From NCBI GenBank assembly GCA_944386445.1, contig CALXBD010000054.1:1-64000 (forward strand): a stretch of DNA of 64,000 bases. Reading direction: 5' to 3'. Shown in pieces: positions 8,719 through 16,978 of this stretch. The stretch is from an uncultured Clostridia bacterium (GTDB lineage Bacteria > Bacillota > Clostridia > Oscillospirales > Ruminococcaceae). Within the stretch, counting starts at the first letter, position 1. Every line of letters begins with the position of its first letter. The position numbers were made by a program, and so were the translations under genes. Below the pieces are notes generated by a model. The model worked only from the letters and a program-made list of their open reading frames with translations, had not been told where the DNA came from and did no database searches.

Positions 8719-10224
8719 TTATTCACCGGCATGCTTGATTCCCAGGATATCAAGTTCCTTATCAGTGAGGCCCACTCCCCGCAGCATCAAGCGATTTCCT
8801 TTCAGGGCCTCCAGAGAATTGATTCCCATTCCGCCCATCATTTCCTGAATTTCGTGGTTCCAGGCTGTAACCAGATTGATCAGTCGTTGGCTGCCCACGT
8901 CAGGGTCAAGTCGTTTTACCAGTTCGGGACGTTGGGTTGCAATTCCCCAGTTGCACTTGCCTGTCTGACAGCTCCGGCAAAGATGGCAGCCCAATGCCAG
9001 CACGGCTGCCGTTGCTATATAAACCGCATCGGCTCCCAGCGCAATTGCCTTAACGACATCAGCGCTGGAGCGGATAGATCCGCCTGCAATCAAAGAGACC
9101 TGGTCACGGATTCCCTCCTCCCGGAGCCGCTGATCCACACTGGCCAACGCCAATTCGATCGGGATGCCCACGTTGTCACGAATCCGGGTAGGAGCCGCTC
9201 CGGTTCCGCCGCGAAACCCGTCTATGGCAATGATATCCGCGCCGCTTCGGGCGATACCGCTGGCAATGGCTGCTACATTATGAACGGCTGCTATCTTGAC
9301 GATCACAGGCTTTTTATATTCGGTCGCTTCCTTTAAAGAAAAGACCAGTTGCCGCAGATCTTCAATAGAATAGATATCATGATGCGGCGCAGGGGATATG
9401 GCATCGGTCCCTTCCGGGATCATACGGGTTTTTGAAACCTCGCCTACGATTTTTGCTCCGGGCAGGTGGCCGCCAATACCAGGTTTTGCACCCTGGCCCA
9501 TTTTGATTTCGATTGCCGCGCCTGCTTCCAAATAGGCCTTGTGAACGCCGAAGCGCCCGGATGCTACCTGAACGATCGTATTGGCTCCATACTGGTAGAA
9601 ATCTTTATGGAGACCGCCTTCACCGGTATTATAGCAGGTTCCTAAGGCCCGTGCCGCCCGCGCAAGGCTCTCATGGGCATTATAGCTGATGGAGCCGTAG
9701 GACATCGCGGAAAAGAGGATCGGAACAGACAGTTCCAGCTGAGGGCTCATCTTGGTACAAATGCTGCCATCAGGATTCCGGGTAATTCGATCATTTTTCT
9801 TCCCCAAAAAGACCTTGGTTTCCATGGGCTCCCGAAGAGGGTCAATGGGAGGATTGGTTACCTGGGAAGCGTTAATCACAATTTTATCCCAATAAATCGG
9901 AAAGGGTTTGGGATTTCCCATGGAGGAAAGCAGCACTCCGCCGCTCTCAGCCTGACGGTAAATTTCAGAAATCGTCTGGCCGCTCCAATTAGCGTTTTCC
10001 TTAAAGGTATGTCCTGAACGGACGATTTTCAGGGCATGGGTCGGACAAACAGCCACACACCGGTGGCAATTGACGCATTTTGCGTCCTCTGCCATCATCC
10101 GGTTCCGTCCGACATCATATTGATGGACCTCATTGGCACATTCCCGTTCACAGAGACGGCAGGTAATACAACGGTCCGGATTGCGCATCACCTCGTAATC
10201 CGGATATAAATAATTGATGGGCAT
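8719..10224 (-). CDS. Glutamate synthase FMN / iron-sulfur subunit (split GltB)
   Basis: Catalyses reductive transfer of ammonia to 2-oxoglutarate in the glutamate synthase reaction. The 501 residues begin with two 4Fe-4S ferredoxin motifs (CITCRLCEREC and CVNCHRCVAVCP, about 18-65). A glutamate synthase central FMN-binding TIM barrel (about 110-480) follows, with the glycine-rich phosphate loop IDGFRGGTGAAPTR. A cysteine cluster CHLCRSCQTGKC near 420 is placed like the 3Fe-4S ligands of GltB. Its ATG overlaps the stop of the glutaminase gene by one base (TAATG), so translation is probably coupled. No gltD-type NAD(P)H subunit is seen in the window; the built-in ferredoxin domain suggests reduced ferredoxin or an unlinked partner as donor. 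Confidence 0.9.
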   Translation of the reverse strand: MPINYLYPDYEVMRNPDRCITCRLCERECANEVHQYDVGRNRMMAEDAKCVNCHRCVAVCPTHALKIVRSGHTFKENANWSGQTISEIYRQAESGGVLLSSMGNPKPFPIYWDKIVINASQVTNPPIDPLREPMETKVFLGKKNDRITRNPDGSICTKMSPQLELSVPILFSAMSYGSISYNAHESLARAARALGTCYNTGEGGLHKDFYQYGANTIVQVASGRFGVHKAYLEAGAAIEIKMGQGAKPGIGGHLPGAKIVGEVSKTRMIPEGTDAISPAPHHDIYSIEDLRQLVFSLKEATEYKKPVIVKIAAVHNVAAIASGIARSGADIIAIDGFRGGTGAAPTRIRDNVGIPIELALASVDQRLREEGIRDQVSLIAGGSIRSSADVVKAIALGADAVYIATAAVLALGCHLCRSCQTGKCNWGIATQRPELVKRLDPDVGSQRLINLVTAWNHEIQEMMGGMGINSLEALKGNRLMLRGVGLTDKELDILGIKHAGE

Positions 10225-11315
10225 TACCGGGCACCTCCGTTCAGGGTAACGATTACGGGTTCTCCGCCCCGGGGCGCATACAATCGGTCAGGATTCGGCT
10301 CCAGAATACGGATGGCACATTCCTCACTGGCTGCATAGAACATTTCCCCTTTTTCAGCCACTACCATGCTCCGCAGTTTCAGGCGGTCGTTAAGGGCCAT
10401 CATGCCGCCTTCAAACCCCAGCAGAATAGAAAACGGACCTGTAATCAACAGACTGGCAAAGGTATTGCGCAAATAGGCCGCTTTCTCTTTGGCAGCCGGC
10501 TCCATTCTGTCAATTGTAGACCAAAAGGGTGCTGCGATAACCGCTGCTACCTCTTCCAAAGTCAGGCCCTGACGGCGGTGAAGATAATCCACAATATATG
10601 TAATTACCTCGGTGTCTGTCTGAAGGGTACACTTATAACCGAACATTTCAATATACCGCCGGTTGGCGTCATAAGAAGAAATTTCCCCGTTATGGACAAT
10701 GGAATAGTCCAGCATGGCGAAAGGATGAGCCCCACCCCACCAGCCAGGCGTATTAGTGGGATACCGGCCGTGGGCTGTCCATGCATACCCAGCATAATCT
10801 TCCAGGCGATAGAACTCCCCTACATCCTCCGGGAAACCCACCGCTTTAAATACGCCCATATTCTTTCCGCTGGAAAAGACATAGGCCCCATCAATGCGAG
10901 TGTTGATCCGTATGACACAGCGGGTTGTATATTCCCGTTCATCCAGCTGACTGTCCGCCAGGCGGGTGGGAAGAGGAGTTACAAAATATCTCCAAATCAG
11001 AGGCTCATTCATAATCTTCGGAGTTTTCCGGATCGGGATTTTAGAAAGGTTTACGATATCGAAATGCCTCTCCAAAAACTTTTCACAATTTTCTTTTGCT
11101 TCTGTATCGTCATAGAACACATGGAACGCATAAAGGTCTTTATATTCCGGATAAATGCCATATCCTGCAAAGCCACCGCCCAAACCGTTGCTGCGGTCGT
11201 GCATTGTGGCAATGGACTTAATGATCCCTTCGCCGCTAATCCTCTTTCCCTCCTTGGAAAAGATACCAGAGATCGCGCAGCCGGATGGAATCCTGATTTG
11301 CCCCTCTTTCAGCAT
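10224..11315 (-). CDS. Glutamate synthase class II glutaminase subunit (split GltB)
   Basis: An Ntn-type amidotransferase of 363 residues expected to release ammonia from glutamine for the FMN subunit encoded next. The likely catalytic Cys is residue 13 (IPSGCAISGIF), so a 12-residue propeptide must be removed, as in PurF. Typical class II elements include the GRYPTNTPGWWGGAHPF stretch near 178, HNGEISS, and a TDTEVI motif. It is first in the operon, with a strong promoter (11400-11428) and a terminator-containing leader (11337-11390) that carries an ANTAR-type hairpin. Start ATG follows a GGGGGG ribosome site. It could serve another synthase, but the overlap with the FMN gene makes the assignment likely. 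Confidence 0.88.
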   Translation of the reverse strand: MLKEGQIRIPSGCAISGIFSKEGKRISGEGIIKSIATMHDRSNGLGGGFAGYGIYPEYKDLYAFHVFYDDTEAKENCEKFLERHFDIVNLSKIPIRKTPKIMNEPLIWRYFVTPLPTRLADSQLDEREYTTRCVIRINTRIDGAYVFSSGKNMGVFKAVGFPEDVGEFYRLEDYAGYAWTAHGRYPTNTPGWWGGAHPFAMLDYSIVHNGEISSYDANRRYIEMFGYKCTLQTDTEVITYIVDYLHRRQGLTLEEVAAVIAAPFWSTIDRMEPAAKEKAAYLRNTFASLLITGPFSILLGFEGGMMALNDRLKLRSMVVAEKGEMFYAASEECAIRILEPNPDRLYAPRGGEPVIVTLNGGAR

Positions 11316-11336
11316 AAAATGCCCCCCATACGAAAA

Positions 11337-11390
11337 GGCGTCCGCAAAAAACCGGCCTTAAAAAGCCGGTTCCTGCGAACGCCTTTGTTC
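11337..11390 (-). promoter_or_regulatory. ANTAR-type hairpin overlapping a terminator in the glutamate synthase leader
   Basis: Read leftward from the promoter, GAAC-AAAGGC-GUUC (11390 to 11377) forms a 4-bp stem with a hexaloop having A at position 1 and G at position 4, the known ANTAR recognition pattern. GGC of the loop and the following GUUCGCA are also the 5' arm of a longer stem (11374-11383 with 11337-11346, 10 bp). That stem carries an inner CCGGC/GCCGG hairpin and ends in TTTT. The two folds exclude each other, so protein binding to the small hairpin would prevent termination. The hairpin starts only a few nt after the predicted transcript start. Inference from sequence; no second hexaloop hairpin is visible. 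Confidence 0.75.
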
Positions 11391-11399
11391 CTTGAAAAC

Positions 11400-11428
11400 A
11401 TTTTATCAAATTCCCAATAGATTGTCAA
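11400..11428 (-). promoter_or_regulatory. Sigma-A promoter of the glutamate synthase operon
   Basis: Leftward TTGACA (11423-11428), 17-nt spacer, TAAAAT (11400-11405). It is a near-consensus promoter whose transcript would begin about 3-5 nt before the ANTAR-type hairpin. Confidence 0.8.
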
Positions 11429-11463
11429 CACGTTTTCACCGTTTCAAAGTTTACTCGATCATT

Positions 11464-11528
11464 AATTGTGAAAACATCCTAATTTTATTCTCTCTTTTGC
11501 TGACTCGCTGCAGTATATTTTCACAATT
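11464..11528. repeat. Inverted repeat between divergent nitrogen promoters
   Basis: Perfect 11-bp arms AATTGTGAAAA (11464-11474) and TTTTCACAATT (11518-11528) are separated by 43 bp. They lie upstream of both divergent promoters (glutamate synthase leftward, glnN rightward). They look like paired sites for a DNA-binding regulator acting on both directions; the protein is unknown. Confidence 0.5.
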
Positions 11529-11562
11529 ATCAGAATTGGCGCAAAAAATTTCAAAAATCCAC

Positions 11563-11591
11563 TTGACAACCGCTTATAAAAGCGATATAAT
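11563..11591 (+). promoter_or_regulatory. Sigma-A promoter of glnN
   Basis: TTGACA (11563-11568), 17-nt spacer, TATAAT (11586-11591): a full consensus promoter. Transcription would start near 11598, five nt before the ANTAR-type hairpin. Confidence 0.88.
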
Positions 11592-11602
11592 GACACCCGT
11601 AG

Positions 11603-11648
11603 ACAGCAAAGGCGCTGTGGATGGATCTTCCATCCGCAGCGCCTTTTT
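11603..11648 (+). promoter_or_regulatory. ANTAR-type hairpin overlapping the glnN leader terminator
   Basis: ACAGC-AAAGGC-GCUGU (11603-11618) is a 5-bp stem with the same AAAGGC hexaloop as in the glutamate synthase leader (A1, G4). From the loop GGC onward the RNA can instead form a 15-bp stem (11611-11625 with 11629-11643) with a 3-nt loop followed by TTTTT, a strong intrinsic terminator. The default full-length outcome would be a leader RNA of about 50 nt; binding of the small hairpin would allow read-through into glnN. No second A1/G4 hairpin is visible between the promoter and the terminator. Confidence 0.8.
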
Positions 11649-11725
11649 GCATTACCGGAGATTCTCTTGCCTGGCAGTTTGCAGGATAGAATCCCGTTGA
11701 CTTTTTAATATAAGGAGTGGCTATT

Positions 11726-13819
11726 ATGAGCACAATGCCCGAAACCTTTGGCAGCATGGTTTTTAACGACCGGGTTATGCAGGAACGTCTTCCTAAAGAA
11801 ACTTATAAGGCTCTGAAAAAGACCATGGAAAATGGTAAGAGCCTTGACAAATCCATTGCAAATGTGGTAGCCAATGCCATGAAAGACTGGGCTGTAGAAA
11901 AAGGATGCACGCATTACACCCACTGGTTCCAGCCTATGACCGGTATTACCGCTGAAAAGCACGACAGCTTTATTTCTCCTCAGGGCGATGGCACCGTTAT
12001 CATGGAGTTTTCCGGCAAAGAGCTGGTAAAAGGTGAGCCGGATGCATCCTCTTTCCCGTCCGGCGGTCTTCGTGCTACTTTCGAAGCACGTGGCTACACA
12101 GCTTGGGACCCGACCGCATATGCGTTCATTAAAGATAACACCCTGTGCATTCCCACCGTTTTCTACTCCTACGGCGGAGAGGCTTTGGATAAAAAGACGC
12201 CTCTTCTGCGTTCCATGGAAGCTCTGAACCGTCAGGCGCTCCGAATTTTGAAGCTCTTCGGTAACGAAGACGTTACCCGTGTTATTACAACCGTAGGACC
12301 TGAACAGGAATATTTCCTGGTCGATAAAGCCCTTCATGACCAGCGGGAAGACCTGATCCTGACCGGACGCACTTTGTTTGGTGCGAAACCGCCCAAAGGC
12401 CAGGAAATGGAAGACCATTATTTCGGAGCAATCAAGCCCCGTATTCAGGCCTTCATGCGGGACCTGAATGAGGAACTTTGGAAATTGGGAATCCTCGCTA
12501 AGACAGAACACAACGAGGTTGCACCTGCGCAGCATGAGTTGGCTCCGATCTTTACCAACACAAATACCGCTACCGACCACAACCAGCTGACCATGGAAAT
12601 CATGAAAAAGACAGCTTTGAAACATGGTTTGTGCTGTCTGCTGCATGAGAAGCCATTTGCAGGCGTCAACGGCTCCGGTAAACATAACAACTGGTCTTTG
12701 TCTACCAACACCGGCATGAACCTTCTGGAACCGGGTGAGTCTCCTCAGGAAAACGCTCAGTTCCTGCTGTTCCTGACAGCAGTCATCAAGGCAGTGGACG
12801 ATTACCAAGACCTGCTGCGGGTATCCGTCGCCAGTGCCGGAAACGATCACCGTTTGGGCGCTAACGAGGCTCCTCCTGCTATCATCTCCATTTTCCTGGG
12901 CGATGAACTTTCTGCAATTCTGGAAAGCATCGAAAGCGGCAGCAGCTACTCCCAGAAGACCAAAGAGGAAATGAAAGTCGGCGTGCATGTCCTTCCTCGG
13001 TTTGCCAAGGATACAACTGACCGCAACCGCACCTCTCCCTTCGCATTTACCGGAAATAAATTTGAATTCCGGATGCCGGGTTCTTCACTCTCCATTTCCG
13101 GCCCCAACATTGTATTGAACACTATTGTAGCGGAGGTTCTGTCCCAGTTTGCAGATACGCTGGAAGGCTCCTCTGACTTTACCGCAGACTTGAACGCACT
13201 GATCAAAACAACGATCCGCGAACACAAACGCATCATTTTCAACGGCAATGGCTATGATGATTCCTGGGTAGCTGAGGCGGAAAAACGTGGACTTCTCAAC
13301 CTGAAATCCACTCCGGACGCTCTGCCGCGTTTCATTGATGAAAAGAATGTTGCCTTGTTTACCAAGCACAAAATTTTCACTGCCGCAGAGATGCACTCCC
13401 GGTATGAGATTCTTTTGGATAACTACTGCAAGACCTTGAATATCGAGGCTTTGACAATGGTTGATATGGCCAAGAAGCAGATCATTCCCGCCGTTTTGGC
13501 CTACATTAAGGAGATCGGCACGGCTGCTTCCCAGAAAAAGACCATAAGCGCTGATCTTTCCTGTGAATTGGAAGAACGGCTGCTTCAGAAACTCTCTGCG
13601 CTGTCTGCTTGCTTCTATCGGAAGACCGAAGCCCTGGAAACGGCAATTGTGGAGGCTAAAAACTCCGGAACTACCCTCCAGGCGGAAGCAGATTACTATA
13701 AAGATACCGTATTCACTGCTATGCAGGAAATGCGGGCTACCGCTGATGAGCTGGAAACTCTTATGGGTAAGGAATACTGGCCCTTCCCCTCCTACAGCGA
13801 CCTGCTCTTCCGCGTATAA
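11726..13819 (+). CDS. glnN: Glutamine synthetase type III
   Basis: Cytoplasmic glutamine synthetase of the large GSIII class; 697 residues is the usual size, far longer than GSI. The N-terminal GSIII domain is followed by a catalytic core with [11 protein letters not shown] (glutamate-binding region, about 195), [12 protein letters not shown] and [10 protein letters not shown], and a long helical C-terminus (about 560-697). The ATG at 11726 is chosen over GTG 11717 because AAGGAG lies 8 nt before it. It is controlled by a consensus promoter and a leader terminator with an ANTAR hairpin. The ammonium transporter follows, and a GSI gene is encoded 5 kb away; GSIII is often the nitrogen-limitation enzyme, here an inference. 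Confidence 0.95.
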   Translation: MSTMPETFGSMVFNDRVMQERLPKETYKALKKTMENGKSLDKSIANVVANAMKDWAVEKGCTHYTHWFQPMTGITAEKHDSFISPQGDGTVIMEFSGKELVKGEPDASSFPSGGLRATFEARGYTAWDPTAYAFIKDNTLCIPTVFYSYGGEALDKKTPLLRSMEALNRQALRILKLFGNEDVTRVITTVGPEQEYFLVDKALHDQREDLILTGRTLFGAKPPKGQEMEDHYFGAIKPRIQAFMRDLNEELWKLGILAKTEHNEVAPAQHELAPIFTNTNTATDHNQLTMEIMKKTALKHGLCCLLHEKPFAGVNGSGKHNNWSLSTNTGMNLLEPGESPQENAQFLLFLTAVIKAVDDYQDLLRVSVASAGNDHRLGANEAPPAIISIFLGDELSAILESIESGSSYSQKTKEEMKVGVHVLPRFAKDTTDRNRTSPFAFTGNKFEFRMPGSSLSISGPNIVLNTIVAEVLSQFADTLEGSSDFTADLNALIKTTIREHKRIIFNGNGYDDSWVAEAEKRGLLNLKSTPDALPRFIDEKNVALFTKHKIFTAAEMHSRYEILLDNYCKTLNIEALTMVDMAKKQIIPAVLAYIKEIGTAASQKKTISADLSCELEERLLQKLSALSACFYRKTEALETAIVEAKNSGTTLQAEADYYKDTVFTAMQEMRATADELETLMGKEYWPFPSYSDLLFRV

Positions 13820-13865
13820 TTTCGCCTTCCCCCTTTTTTTCGAGCCTGCATATTTTGAGGCAGGC

Positions 13866-13926
13866 CATAATACCACTTTTTTGCGCAAAGACGCGCTTCC
13901 TGTTGCCAGGCGGGAGGCGCGTCTTT
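13866..13926 (+). promoter_or_regulatory. ANTAR-type leader of the ammonium transporter gene
   Basis: A CATAAT -10-like box (13866-13871) is followed 11 nt later by GCGC-AAAGAC-GCGC (13883-13896), a hairpin with a hexaloop showing A1 and G4. The loop and 3' arm (13887-13896) can instead pair with GCGCGTCTTT (13917-13926), enclosing a CCTG/CAGG hairpin. The layout matches the glnN and glutamate synthase leaders, but no -35 match is visible and the T tract is only three bases. The terminator may be weak, or the promoter may need an activator. Confidence 0.6.
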
Positions 13927-13999
13927 GCCGTGTGGTTCATTAATAAAAAGCCGTAGGGCGGGACGCTATTTCACAAACCGGCTTAAAGGAGGACTTCTT

Positions 14000-15715
14000 A
14001 TGTATTCAGCCGTCAATACCATATGGGTCTTGGTGGGCGCAGCGCTGGTATTCTTTATGCAAGCGGGATTTGCCATGGTGGAAACCGGCTTTACCCGCGC
14101 TAAAAACTCCGGCAACATTATCATGAAAAATCTGATGGATTTCTGTCTTGGCACCCCTATTTACTGGCTATTGGGATTTGGCATCATGTTCGGCTCTAGC
14201 GGCGCATTGTTCGGTTCTCTTGACCCCATGATCCGCGGGGACTACAGTGCAATCCTTCCCAGTGGCGTACCGCTGTGGGCCTTCGTAATCTTCCAGACAG
14301 TTTTCTGCGCAACGGCTGCTACAATTGTTTCCGGTGCCATGGCAGAGCGCACTAAATTCTCTGCTTACTGTATCTATTCCATTGTTATCAGCGCTATCAT
14401 CTACCCGATTTCCGGCCACTGGATCTGGGGCGGCGGTTGGCTTTCACAGTTGGGATTCCATGATTTTGCCGGCTCTACCGCGGTACATATGGTAGGCGGT
14501 TTGTGCGCTCTGATCGGTGCCAAGATCCTTGGGCCGCGTATTGGAAAATACGGCAAGGACGGCAAACCAAAAGCTATTCTTGGACACTCTCTGACCCTTG
14601 GCGCTTTAGGCGTATTTATTCTCTGGTTTTGCTGGTTCGGCTTTAATGGCTGCTCCACGGTTTCCATGGGCGATGACAGTGCTATCGTCTCGGCAGGTCG
14701 CATCTTCATGACCACAAACCTTGCTGCCGCTATGGCTTCTATCACGGCAATGTGCATCACTTGGATCCGCTACAAAAAGCCTGATGTCTCTATGACTCTC
14801 AACGGTTCTCTGGCGGGCCTGGTGGCCATCACCGCCGGCTGCGATGTCGTTTCTCCGCTGGGATCTGCCATTATCGGAATCGCTGCTGGTTTCATCGTGG
14901 TGTTTGGTATTGAGTTCATTGATAAAAAGCTGAAAATTGATGATCCTGTCGGCGCTGTTGGCGTTCATTTCCTTTGCGGTTTGGGCGGCACGCTGCTGAC
15001 CGGCCTGTTTGATACTGAAAAAGGACTTTTCTACTCCGGCAACCCCACCTTCTTAGGCGTCCAGGCATTAGGCGTTGTTTCTGTCATGGCTTGGACAGCT
15101 GTCATGATTACCATCACCTTCCTTATTATAAAAAAGACCATCGGTCTTCGGGTCAGCCGTGAAGAAGAGATTGTTGGTCTGGACGTAAAAGAACATGGTC
15201 TGGCTACCAGCTATGCCGACTTTATGCCTGTACCGCTCTCTCAGACACTGGACGAAGAGGATGTAGAGGGGCTGGAACTTCCTGTTTCGCAGGATAAAGC
15301 CGTCCCGGTAGAAACCATTACCCATACCGTTTCTGCACCTGCGCATAATCCCGATCATCCTAAGATGACTAAGATCGTTATTATCACAAAACAAAGCAAA
15401 TTCGAGGCACTTAAATCCGCTATGAACAAGATCGGCATTACCGGTATGACTGTCACCCAGGTTTTGGGCTGCGGAATGCAGAAAGGCGTAGGAGAATACT
15501 ATCGTGGTGTCCCCGTAGAGGTCTCCCTGCTGCCGAAAGTAAAGTTGGAATTTGTTATCTGTAAGGTGCCTGTCCAGACAGTCATTCAAACCGCTAAAAA
15601 AGTCCTCTATACCGGTCATATCGGCGATGGAAAGATCTTCGTTTATGATGTGGAAAATGTCATTAAGGTTCGTACAGGCGAAGAGGGTTATGATGCCCTG
15701 CAGGACGAAAACTAA
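14000..15715 (+). CDS. Ammonium transporter fused to a PII regulatory domain
   Basis: Inner-membrane Amt channel (about residues 1-410, some 11 membrane segments) that admits ammonium. It has typical motifs including the N-terminal FMQAGFAMVETGF and a conserved channel His in GHSLTLGALG. After a hydrophilic linker rich in Glu and Pro, a full PII/GlnK-like domain (about 455-571) follows, with a T-loop region KGVGEYYRGVPVEVSLLPK and a C-terminal GKIFVYDVENVIKVRTGE. In most bacteria GlnK is separate and plugs AmtB; here sensor and channel are one chain. The ATG at 14000 follows AAAGGAGG; the upstream in-frame extension carries the regulatory leader, not protein. The domain may also signal nitrogen status to other proteins such as the ANTAR regulator (inference). 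Confidence 0.93.
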   Translation: MYSAVNTIWVLVGAALVFFMQAGFAMVETGFTRAKNSGNIIMKNLMDFCLGTPIYWLLGFGIMFGSSGALFGSLDPMIRGDYSAILPSGVPLWAFVIFQTVFCATAATIVSGAMAERTKFSAYCIYSIVISAIIYPISGHWIWGGGWLSQLGFHDFAGSTAVHMVGGLCALIGAKILGPRIGKYGKDGKPKAILGHSLTLGALGVFILWFCWFGFNGCSTVSMGDDSAIVSAGRIFMTTNLAAAMASITAMCITWIRYKKPDVSMTLNGSLAGLVAITAGCDVVSPLGSAIIGIAAGFIVVFGIEFIDKKLKIDDPVGAVGVHFLCGLGGTLLTGLFDTEKGLFYSGNPTFLGVQALGVVSVMAWTAVMITITFLIIKKTIGLRVSREEEIVGLDVKEHGLATSYADFMPVPLSQTLDEEDVEGLELPVSQDKAVPVETITHTVSAPAHNPDHPKMTKIVIITKQSKFEALKSAMNKIGITGMTVTQVLGCGMQKGVGEYYRGVPVEVSLLPKVKLEFVICKVPVQTVIQTAKKVLYTGHIGDGKIFVYDVENVIKVRTGEEGYDALQDEN

Positions 15716-15749
15716 TCTTTCAATAGCTCCCATTTCCTTCCTCTGTTTT

Positions 15750-15788
15750 GCATTGCCTCCCGAACCGGTCCTGGTTCGGAGGCAATGC
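15750..15788 (+). terminator. Long hairpin downstream of amt
   Basis: GCATTGCCTCC(C)GAACC pairs with GGTTCGGAGGCAATGC around a 6-nt loop. The stem is very stable but no T tract follows, so it may protect the 3' end of the amt transcript or help termination together with the hairpin at 15870. Confidence 0.5.
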
Positions 15789-15869
15789 CCTCCATTGAAT
15801 ATTTCATGCCTTTAAGGGCTGTTTTATAAATTCGCTTTCTTCTCATTTACGATACTCTCTTTTCTCTTT

Positions 15870-15900
15870 CCCGCCGGGCCTTTTCCGGCGGGTTCTTTCT
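15870..15900 (+). terminator. Intrinsic terminator downstream of amt
   Basis: CCCGCCGG and CCGGCGGG form a GC-rich stem followed by TTCTTTCT. It is the likely end of the amt transcript. Confidence 0.65.
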
Positions 15901-15907
15901 ATAATAA

Positions 15908-15945
15908 ACAAAAGAAAACGGCACAGCCAATGGCCATACCGTTTT
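15908..15945 (-). terminator. Terminator of the leftward oxidoreductase operon
   Basis: Read leftward, AAAACGG and CCGTTTT arms with an inner GGCCA/TGGC pairing are followed by a T-rich tail (TTTTCTTTTG). It lies 26 bp beyond the stop of the Gfo/Idh gene. Confidence 0.7.
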
Positions 15946-15970
15946 GGATTTGTTTTATCCTTTATATATG

Positions 15971-16969
15971 CTAGTTTCTGCGGATCACTTCTACCTGTTC
16001 ATCGGCAAGGATCGCGGCCTCACTGGCACGGAGGATATCTTCCCCTGTCAGCAGCCCCGGTTTTCCGGCGATTCGATCTAGGAAGTCACCGGTTAATGTA
16101 CCGCTGATTTCCGGATCCGGCAGAATCCCCCATTCTTTTTCCGCTGTGGTCAGCTGGGCAAAACTGCCATGACCGGGATAAAGCAACGGATCTCCTGTGG
16201 TGTGAACGATACATTTTCCACGTGTGCCGGTACAAATGATCATTCCTTTCCCATAGCAGGGATAGGCCGCAGGCGTCCACCAGTCAGATTGCAGAGAGGC
16301 TGTAGAACCATCCGCCATTTTGACCAGAACACGGGCGTCATCCGGGAAATCCGGGTATCCTTCCCAGTTTCCGATCTGCATATAGCCGCTTAGCGCGGCG
16401 ATCTCCGAGCCGGTGAACCAACGCAGCAGGTCAAAATCATGGATCATCAGATCCACCACAAGACCTCCGTTTTCTTTCCGGCTGAAATGCCAGGCATCCC
16501 GAGACGCTGGCGACAGCTTATGAGGTTTCATGATGGTAAAACCAATTAATTTTCCCAATTCTCCAGCCGCAATCGCACGCTTCAAGGCCACAATCCCCGG
16601 ATTATACCGTTCTGTCAACTGCATACCGACCTGGATGCGGCCTTCTTTGATAATTGCTTCGGCTTTTTGAAGGCCTTCACGGCAGGTTACAATGGGTTTA
16701 TCCACCATAAAATGGACTCCCCGGGCTGCACATTCTTCCAAAACATGAATCTTCTGGTTATTGACTGCCGAGCTGCCGATGATATCCGGATTTTGTTTCC
16801 AGATATCCTCCGGTTCTTCGGTCAACAAAGCCCCATACTTTTCGGCCAGTGCCGGAGCCAGCCGGCCTTCTCTTTCGCAGATTCCTATGAAAGAATGGCC
16901 CAGCTCCAGCATTTCCCGAATAAATTCTTCAATATGGCCGTGACGGCAGCCGATAATGCCAAATTTCAT
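15971..16969 (-). CDS. Gfo/Idh/MocA-family NAD(P)-dependent oxidoreductase
   Basis: A 332-residue cytoplasmic sugar/inositol dehydrogenase-like protein. The Rossmann N-terminus starts FGIIGCRHGH; the catalytic-lysine motif appears as VDKPIV (about 93). The C-terminal alpha/beta domain includes the HDFDLLRWF helix typical of substrate binding. It follows the truncated amidohydrolase by 9 bp, with AAGGAG as ribosome site, so the two formed one operon. The substrate cannot be read from sequence. Amidohydrolase plus oxidoreductase in a glycan-use region suggests modification of an unusual sugar or sugar acid. Confidence 0.85.
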   Translation of the reverse strand: MKFGIIGCRHGHIEEFIREMLELGHSFIGICEREGRLAPALAEKYGALLTEEPEDIWKQNPDIIGSSAVNNQKIHVLEECAARGVHFMVDKPIVTCREGLQKAEAIIKEGRIQVGMQLTERYNPGIVALKRAIAAGELGKLIGFTIMKPHKLSPASRDAWHFSRKENGGLVVDLMIHDFDLLRWFTGSEIAALSGYMQIGNWEGYPDFPDDARVLVKMADGSTASLQSDWWTPAAYPCYGKGMIICTGTRGKCIVHTTGDPLLYPGHGSFAQLTTAEKEWGILPDPEISGTLTGDFLDRIAGKPGLLTGEDILRASEAAILADEQVEVIRRN

Positions 16970-16978
16970 ATCTGCTCC

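Noticed and set aside
11705..12988. A 427-codon leftward open frame inside glnN
   Set aside because: Antisense of a certain glutamine synthetase III gene, no start signal.
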